A DNA stretch of 64,000 nt from positions 38,031 to 102,030 of the forward strand of contig JACPAV010000012.1 of assembly GCA_016180645.1 (NCBI GenBank). Direction: 5' to 3'. Positions 59,197 to 64,000 of the stretch are shown here, in pieces; the stretch's first letter is position 1, and each line of letters opens with the position of its first letter. Made by a program: the position numbers and the translations under genes. The notes beneath the pieces are model-generated. The model was not told where the DNA came from, ran no database searches, and was given only the letters and a program-made list of their open reading frames with translations. Source of the DNA: Nitrospirota bacterium. Its GTDB lineage: Bacteria; JACPQY01.

Positions 59197-59903
59197 ACCG
59201 CCAAACCGCCTATCGTTTCTTCGCCGGCCTGCTTCTCTACCCCGAGCCCGACCGCATCGAGCACCTGAAAGCCGCCGCCCGGTGGCTGGCGGAGGGTGAC
59301 GCCGTAAATCGTGAACCCGTGAACCAGAGCCGAGGAATCGGCAAACGGACGGACGGGATCACGGGATCACGGGATCACGGGATCACGCAAGCCGTCCTCT
59401 CCCTCAACGGCGACCTCCAGGACGGAGGAAGTGCCGCGGGAGGGCGGGAGCCCGGAGCAGCCAATCTCGCCGACCTGCAATCCGACTACGTCCGCTTCTT
59501 CCGCTCCAGCCGCCATGACTTCTGCTACCCGTACGAGGGAGCCTACGTGGATCCGGAGATGAGCGCGGCTCTCTCGTTCCGGCTGGAGTCCGAATACGCC
59601 CAAGTCGGCGTCCAACTCTCCGTCAAGGATTTCCCCGACCACGCGGCCACGGAACTTGAGTTCATGTCCTATCTCTGCGGACTTGAAGCGCGGGCGGCGA
59701 TGGAAGGGTACGGAGATGCCGTGGCCGGCTGGCGCCGCCGGGAGCAGATTTTCCTGCGTGACCACCTGGGCAGATGGTTCCCCCAGTTCGCCCGTCGAGT
59801 GGGCGAAACGTCCAGGGGATTCTACCGCGGCGTCTGCGCCGGGGCGGCCGACTTCATTGCCTCCGACAAGACCTGCCTGGAAAGGCTGACCCCCGTCATG
59901 TAA
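59157..59903 (+). CDS. TorD/DmsD-like molybdoenzyme chaperone with repeat-derived segments
   Basis: 248 residues from GTG 59157, the only start codon before the conserved helix RQTAYRFFAGLLLYPEPDR. Family features are LADLQSDYVRFF, FCYPYEGAYVDPE and the FPDHAATELEFMSYLC segment that binds Tat signal sequences and oversees cofactor insertion. The first 13 residues come from a REP-like element. Residues about 50-100 are an insertion made of an 8-bp tandem repeat and the 53-bp repeat copy C, absent from normal TorD proteins. Lies in the molybdoenzyme operon, 152 bases after the ferredoxin gene. Function is likely retained because the insert falls between helices. Confidence 0.8.
   Translation: MARHGTWPEGSPLHRQTAYRFFAGLLLYPEPDRIEHLKAAARWLAEGDAVNREPVNQSRGIGKRTDGITGSRDHGITQAVLSLNGDLQDGGSAAGGREPGAANLADLQSDYVRFFRSSRHDFCYPYEGAYVDPEMSAALSFRLESEYAQVGVQLSVKDFPDHAATELEFMSYLCGLEARAAMEGYGDAVAGWRRREQIFLRDHLGRWFPQFARRVGETSRGFYRGVCAGAADFIASDKTCLERLTPVM
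59353..59387 (+). repeat. ACGGGATC 8-bp tandem repeat within the TorD-like gene
   Basis: Four exact copies of ACGGGATC plus ACG. Since 8 is not a multiple of three, each gain or loss of one unit shifts the reading frame, so the tract could act as a phase-variation switch. Confidence 0.9.
59412..59464 (+). repeat. 53-bp double-hairpin repeat, copy C (in TorD-like gene)
   Basis: Same architecture as copies A and B. The first stem is CCTCC-N5-GGAGG instead of CCCCC-N5-GGGGG, a compensated base-pair change. The second hairpin has one mismatch (GCCGC/GCAGC). It is read in a different frame from copies A and B, giving DLQDGGSAAGGREPGAA. Confidence 0.88.
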
Positions 59904-59919
59904 CCCCCACGGGGGAGCT

Positions 59920-60885
59920 GTGAACATCCGCTCCGCCGTGTCCAAAGGCGCCTGGGTGCTCGTCGGAGGCATCGCCCTGACCGCGGGCTTTCTCGCCGTG
60001 GAAAGCTGGTGGTCCGCGCGGGAGGGGAGTAGACCCTTCGATATCCGCACGGGGTCGGACAACGTTCTCAAGGCGGATAGCCCTGTCCATCCGCTGAGAA
60101 TCGCCATCGCGCCCGTCCTTTCGGTCAATCGGACAATCGAGGGATACCAGTCCATTGCGGACTACCTCTCATACCGTCTGGCCGGCCCGGTCCGACTCGT
60201 CCAGCGGAAAACCTACGGCGAAGTCAACGAACTCCTTCGCCATGGGACGGTCCAGGCCGCCATCATCTGCACCGGCGCCTACATCCAGGCTCAGGCGGAC
60301 AGGGTCCCTCTCGACGCCATTGCCGTTCCGATCTACACGGACGGGCCGGTGTACTATTCCTTCATCATCGTGCGCGCGGAGGATGCCGCTCGCACGATGA
60401 CCGATCTGAAGGGGCGCTCGTTTGCCTTCAGCGACCCGCTTTCTTTGAGCGGCCACTACTACGCCCTCTCCATGCTGTTGGATAGGGGAGTCAATCCCGG
60501 GGAATACTTTTCCGGGACGACGTTCACCTACAGTCACGACGGCAGCATCAAGGCCGTGGTGGATGGAATCGCGGACGGAGCCGCCGTGGACAGCCTCGTC
60601 TATGACTACGAAGTTCGCCACAACCCGGCCCTTGCTAGGTCGCTCCGGATCGTCCACCGTTCTCCGCCGTTCGGCTCGTCGCCCGTGGTGGTACCGAGGG
60701 CTCTCGAGCCGCCTCTCCGAGCCCATCTTCAGAAGGCATTTCTGAACATGGCCGATTCCAAGCTGGGAAGGGATACGCTCGATTCGCTCGCCATCCGGCG
60801 TTTCGAGGCCCCGCCGCCCGGACTATACGATTCCGCCGAGAACATCATTCGCAAAGTCGATCGCTACCTCCAGGGCCACCGGTAG
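59920..60885 (+). CDS. PhnD-like periplasmic binding protein, probable sensor component
   Basis: 321 residues from GTG 59920 (GGGGGAG just upstream). An N-terminal hydrophobic segment (about 10-32) acts as signal or anchor. The rest is a phosphate/phosphonate-binding-protein fold: LRIAIAPVLSVNRTIEGYQ, GTVQAAIICTGAYI, DLKGRSFAFSDPLSLSGHYY and GAAVDSLVYDYE are the typical ligand-lobe motifs. No ABC permease genes follow; instead a histidine kinase starts 5 bases later. This matches systems where a PhnD-like protein presents an oxyanion to a kinase (AioX-AioS, TtrS-like). Confidence 0.82.
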   Translation: MNIRSAVSKGAWVLVGGIALTAGFLAVESWWSAREGSRPFDIRTGSDNVLKADSPVHPLRIAIAPVLSVNRTIEGYQSIADYLSYRLAGPVRLVQRKTYGEVNELLRHGTVQAAIICTGAYIQAQADRVPLDAIAVPIYTDGPVYYSFIIVRAEDAARTMTDLKGRSFAFSDPLSLSGHYYALSMLLDRGVNPGEYFSGTTFTYSHDGSIKAVVDGIADGAAVDSLVYDYEVRHNPALARSLRIVHRSPPFGSSPVVVPRALEPPLRAHLQKAFLNMADSKLGRDTLDSLAIRRFEAPPPGLYDSAENIIRKVDRYLQGHR

Positions 60886-60890
60886 GTGCC

Positions 60891-62309
60891 ATGTTCGCCC
60901 GGCTCGTGCGCCGACCCCTCAAGCTTCGGACGAGAATTTCGGCATCGTTTGTCATCCTTCTAGCCATCTGCGTCGGGTTTCTGGCCATCTCACTCGGGTA
61001 CCTCGTTTCAAAATCTTCCCTCGGTTTCTACCGTGAGAGGGGCGTCCACATCACGAGCGCCCTCGCCGCGCAGGCCGGCCCGTTGGTCTACTATGAAGAT
61101 CTGACGGGGCTGGCCAATCTCCTCCAGTCGCAAATGAAGGCGATCCCGGACATCCGGTATATCGCCGTGCTGGAGCCGGATGGTCGCCCCATTTGGAGCA
61201 CGTTCCCGTCGGGACTGCCGGCCGATCTCCTCGCCGTGCCGCACGAAACGAAGAGAAGTTCCGAAGTGTCGGCGCGGATCGTTCGCATGGCTGAAAAATT
61301 GCTCTATGACTATGAAGTTCGGAAGGGTCAGGTGGTCGTCCGGATCGGTATGACGCTCTCCCCTGTACAAGCCCTCAACCATGCGATCGTGATTTCCGCG
61401 GTGTGGATCGGATGCGGCTGCATCCTTGCGGCGGTGCTCCTGGCGCTGTACATCAGCCGCCCCTTGGAGGCCCTCAGCTCGGCCATTGAACGGGCCGTCG
61501 TCCTCGATCGTCGCACGGGAGGCGGAGAGGGGGTTAAAGATACTCTGGAAACCTCCGCCATAGCGGGACACTTCCATGATCTCATGGCTCGATTGGAGGA
61601 ACGAACCAAGCAGCTCGACGCCGCGAAGAAGCTCGCGTATCTCGGCGAGGTCTCGGCCACGATAGCCCACGAGGTCAACAACCCCCTCGGTGTTCTGGCT
61701 ATGAACTCCGAGTTTCTGGAAGATCGGGCGCGTTCGGGAGAATTGACCCCTGATGCGGCGCGGGAGGTCGCCCGATTGAGGATCGCGTCCAGGCGGGCCA
61801 CGTTGGCCGTACAGAAATTTCTCCAGTTCGCGCGGTACACGACGGCGGGCGGCCTCCGGCCGCGACCGGCCAAACTTCCCACAATGGTCCAGGAGTGTGT
61901 GGAACTGCTGGGGGACAAGATCCATCTTGCCCGATGCGTCATCCGCACAGATATTCCGTCCAACCTCCCGCCGGTCATGTGCGACGGCCAGGGCCTCCAG
62001 CAGGTCCTGTTCAACTTCTTGACCAACGCCGTGGACGCGAGTCCGGAGGGGGGGGAGATCGTCGTTCGCGCGTCGCTTGACGGTGATGGCCTTCATCTGC
62101 AAGTCTCGGATCAAGGAAAGGGAATGAGTGAGGACGAATTGAATCGCGCGACGGAACCGTTTTTTACGACCAAGGAGGAAGGTTTGGGCCTGGGTCTGGC
62201 CATCTCGCATTCCATCGTGCGTGCCCATGGGGGAACGTTGGAGTTGCGGAGCGAGGCCGGCAAGGGCACGACTGCCACGGTGATTCTGCCCACCAAGGGG
62301 CTTGCCTGA
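60891..62309 (+). CDS. Membrane histidine kinase paired with the PhnD-like protein
   Basis: 472 residues. Membrane helices near 19-38 and 165-188 flank a periplasmic domain of about 125 residues; a HAMP-like linker follows. HisKA has phosphoacceptor His260 in ATIAHEVNNPLG, the NtrB/ZraS type. HATPase motifs are NFLTNAVDAS, DQGKGMS, PFFTTKEEGLGLGLAIS. All are intact, so the kinase should be active. Gene order binding protein-kinase-response regulator and the 5-base spacing indicate one sensory unit controlling the molybdoenzyme genes upstream. Confidence 0.9.
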   Translation: MFARLVRRPLKLRTRISASFVILLAICVGFLAISLGYLVSKSSLGFYRERGVHITSALAAQAGPLVYYEDLTGLANLLQSQMKAIPDIRYIAVLEPDGRPIWSTFPSGLPADLLAVPHETKRSSEVSARIVRMAEKLLYDYEVRKGQVVVRIGMTLSPVQALNHAIVISAVWIGCGCILAAVLLALYISRPLEALSSAIERAVVLDRRTGGGEGVKDTLETSAIAGHFHDLMARLEERTKQLDAAKKLAYLGEVSATIAHEVNNPLGVLAMNSEFLEDRARSGELTPDAAREVARLRIASRRATLAVQKFLQFARYTTAGGLRPRPAKLPTMVQECVELLGDKIHLARCVIRTDIPSNLPPVMCDGQGLQQVLFNFLTNAVDASPEGGEIVVRASLDGDGLHLQVSDQGKGMSEDELNRATEPFFTTKEEGLGLGLAISHSIVRAHGGTLELRSEAGKGTTATVILPTKGLA

Positions 62310-62334
62310 GTGCTGTTCCTGAGATCTCCGAAAC

Positions 62335-62391
62335 GTAGGGGAGCATCTTCAGATGCTCCCGCCTTGGGAGGGTCAAAAGACCCTCCCCTAC
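62335..62391. repeat. REP/BIME element between kinase and regulator
   Basis: 57 bp from GTAGGGG to CCCCTAC with hairpins GGGAGCATCT-tc-AGATGCTCCC and GGGAGGGTC-N4-GACCCTCCC. The same two hairpins occur in the opposite order at 23386-23444. It separates the kinase stop from the regulator start. Confidence 0.9.
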
Positions 62392-62437
62392 AAGAACATG
62401 CCGGGACGACACCGCCCTGGGAATCCCTCTAGGTCCG

Positions 62438-63775
62438 ATGGAAATCGATTCCCACGCGAAGATCCTCGTCGTCGAAGACGATCAAGCCATGCAGGAAACT
62501 TGCCGCCAGGCCCTCGGGAAGGTCGGTTACGAGACGGTCGGGGCGACGTCCCCCAGAGAGGCGGAGCCGATTCTGCTCAAGGAAGACATCGATCTCGTGG
62601 TGACGGACCTGAAGATGCCTCATGGAGGCGGCCAAGAGGTTCTCCGCACCGCCCGGAAGATTTCACCGCACCTTCCCGTCATCCTCATTACCGCCTATCC
62701 TTCCGTCCAATCCGCCGTGGACATGTTCAAGCGCGGCCTGGCGGACTACCTCACCAAGCCGTTTACCGTGGACCAACTCCGGCAATCGGTCCGCGCGGCG
62801 TTGCAAACCGGCCACGCGAGGGATCGATCGGAGTTGCTGCGGCAAGTCGGCCCGTCGGATTGGGAGGCGCCGGGGCTCGTGGGCGCCTCCGCGAGGGCGC
62901 GGGCTCTGCTCGCAGAAATCCGCCGCGTTGCAGCGGCGGAAGCGCACGTTCTTGTTTCAGGTGAAGCAGGCGCGGGACGAGAGGCTGTCGCGCGCGCCAT
63001 CCACCGCTTCTCGGCCCGATCCGTGGGACCCTTTGTCGTGCTTCACTGCGCCTCGATCGAGGATTTTCCGGCGGCGGAGAGTCGGAAGGGCGGATGGGCG
63101 GGGGCCTTGGAGCAGGCATCGAGAGGCAGCCTCTTCCTGGATGAGGTGGGCGATCTACCTCGCGAGTTCCAGCCGAAACTGCTCGGCCTGGGTGTGGCGC
63201 GCGGAGGGAAGATCGCCGGGTCCACCGATGCGAGGGTTCTGGCCGCAACGTTCAAGGATCTACGCGAGGAAGTGCGGGCAGGCCGATTCAGGGAGGATGC
63301 CTACTATCATCTCGCCGGACTCGACATCCATGTCCCGCCGCTTCGCGAACGTCTTGAAGACGTGCCCGCCATTGCCGTCGCGATTCTCGATCGAATGCCC
63401 GGCAGGGGGGAATCGCCCGAGATCGCCGGATTCGCGGAGGAGGCATTGGAACGGCTCTCGACGTATGCGTGGCCCGGCAACCTGCGGGAACTGGAGAACA
63501 CGATCCGCAAGGCGGTGGCCCGAGCCGAAGGGCCGCTGATCAAGGCGGAGGATCTTGATCTGGGTGGATCGCTTTCCGCTGCCTCCAAGAAGGGCGCAAC
63601 CGAGAAAGCCTCTCCCCGCGACCTGGCCGTCGGCGAATACGAAAGGAAATACATCACCTCCGCTCTTTCGGACCACGACGGCAACATCAGTCACACCGCG
63701 ATCGCTCTCGGCGTCCATCGCACCACCCTCCAGCGGCTCATGAAGAAGCACGGCATCACCGGCTCCGGCCGGTAG
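62438..63775 (+). CDS. NtrC-like response regulator with degenerate AAA+ domain
   Basis: 445 residues. Receiver with phosphoacceptor Asp57 (VVTDLKMP) and Lys107; AAA+ domain about 146-370; Fis-type helix-turn-helix at the end (GNISHTAIALGVHRTTLQRL). The AAA+ core departs from bacterial enhancer-binding proteins: Walker A is GEAGAGRE (residues 175-182, Lys replaced by Arg); the sigma54-contact loop GAFTGA and preceding ELFGHE are missing, with ESRKGGWAGALEQA instead; and the sensor Arg of the LYYRL motif is His (AYYHL). Walker B FLDEVGD is kept. It probably binds DNA as a phosphorylation-dependent regulator not relying on sigma54. Confidence 0.9.
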   Translation: MEIDSHAKILVVEDDQAMQETCRQALGKVGYETVGATSPREAEPILLKEDIDLVVTDLKMPHGGGQEVLRTARKISPHLPVILITAYPSVQSAVDMFKRGLADYLTKPFTVDQLRQSVRAALQTGHARDRSELLRQVGPSDWEAPGLVGASARARALLAEIRRVAAAEAHVLVSGEAGAGREAVARAIHRFSARSVGPFVVLHCASIEDFPAAESRKGGWAGALEQASRGSLFLDEVGDLPREFQPKLLGLGVARGGKIAGSTDARVLAATFKDLREEVRAGRFREDAYYHLAGLDIHVPPLRERLEDVPAIAVAILDRMPGRGESPEIAGFAEEALERLSTYAWPGNLRELENTIRKAVARAEGPLIKAEDLDLGGSLSAASKKGATEKASPRDLAVGEYERKYITSALSDHDGNISHTAIALGVHRTTLQRLMKKHGITGSGR

Positions 63776-63799
63776 TGCCGCAGCCTCTTCTTGGTCCCT

Positions 63800-63856
63800 G
63801 TAGGGGAGGGGTCTATCCCCCTCCCGTAGGGGGGAGCCCGCAAAGGGCTCCCCTAC
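63800..63856. repeat. REP/BIME element downstream of the regulator
   Basis: 57 bp from GTAGGGG to CCCCTAC, with hairpins GGGAGGGG/CCCCCTCCC and GGGGAGCCC-N5-GGGCTCCCC; a second GTAGGGG occurs at 63826. Confidence 0.88.
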
Positions 63857-63955
63857 GGCCTCAGCTCGACTTTTGCCATTCTTCCATGCTGTGTGAACAT
63901 CGCTCAGAATCTCGCTCGGATGGGAAGGTATCTTCAGACACCGCTCAAGCGATTC

Positions 63956-64000
63956 GTAGGGGAGCATCTTCAGATGCTCCCTCTTGTCGGGAGGGTCTGA
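63956..64000. repeat. REP/BIME element cut by window end
   Basis: GTAGGGGAGCATCTTCAGAT begins the unit; the hairpin GGGAGCATCT-tc-AGATGCTCCC is complete and a second one (GGGAGGGTCTGA) is truncated at base 64000. Same hairpin sequences as at 23386 and 62335. Confidence 0.88.

Noticed and set aside
1-64000. tRNA, rRNA or known riboswitch genes
   Set aside because: No cloverleaf, rRNA or riboswitch core was recognised in any intergenic region; thiE in particular has no visible TPP motif upstream.

Overview
This window is high-GC chromosomal DNA of a Gram-negative bacterium. It carries a complete mra/dcw cell-wall and division cluster with meso-diaminopimelate-type MurE, outer-membrane-type proteins, Tat and Sec exported redox proteins and many multihaem c-type cytochromes. 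C-terminal sorting-like tails (a MYXO-CTERM-like tail and a CFI-box tail), a PorV/UPF0164-like outer membrane protein and FlgD-like end domains point to a deltaproteobacterium-like or uncultivated phylum. I cannot name the taxon from the sequence alone. I saw no rRNA, tRNA, CRISPR array, prophage or intact transposase.

Layout. (1) 1-3483, minus strand: fatty-acid/phospholipid cluster DUF177-rpmF-plsX-fabH-fabD, with fabD running off the left edge. (2) 3719-22227, plus strand: one long mra operon, mraZ-rsmH-ftsL-ftsI-murE-murF-mraY-murD-ftsW-murG-murC-murB-ddl-ftsQ-ftsA-ftsZ, with genes overlapping or nearly touching. (3) 22522-27225, minus: a redox-disulfide/rhodanese protein, then the likely operon ZIP transporter-thiE-beta-propeller protein-amidase. 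(4) 27592-31957, plus: small cytochrome c, membrane-anchored pentahaem cytochrome, and a PHP/CehA-like lipoprotein. (5) 45487-32293, minus: a five-gene operon of overlapping or abutting genes (HD-GYP response regulator, PAS-GGDEF-EAL protein, 1948-residue repetitive surface protein, PorV-like barrel with TPRs, sensor kinase), with a diverging OmpR-type regulator at 46165. (6) 49334-47057, minus: arsR, an ACR3-ArsC fusion, a 30-residue Cys-rich peptide and a frameshifted PemK/MazF-like toxin. (7) 54936-49635, minus: three multihaem cytochromes with about 38 haem sites, one fused to a cytochrome b561-like membrane domain. (8) 55505-63775, plus: a Tat-exported molybdopterin oxidoreductase, a four-cluster ferredoxin subunit, a TorD-like chaperone, and a PhnD-like sensor protein-histidine kinase-NtrC-like regulator triad.

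The most unusual feature is the density of structured repeats. Many are composite palindromes bounded by GTAG and CTAC, the signature of REP/BIME elements mobilised by RAYT-type transposases; no RAYT gene is present here. Two lie inside larger elements with terminal inverted repeats. A separate 53-bp double-hairpin repeat occurs in three places. It is in frame inside murD, at the ftsA stop leading into an open frame continuous with ftsZ, and inside the TorD-like gene, with a compensated base pair. Repeats also supply the only usable start codon of the TorD-like gene, a possible start codon of a cytochrome, and the stop codon of the amidase.

Functional reading (inference): regions 7 and 8 probably form one periplasmic respiratory system. 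In it a lipoprotein-like molybdoenzyme without an NrfD-type anchor exchanges electrons with multihaem cytochromes and a b-type membrane module, under a periplasmic-binding-protein three-component sensor whose AAA+ regulator is degenerate. Region 5 looks like a c-di-GMP-linked surface-protein system.
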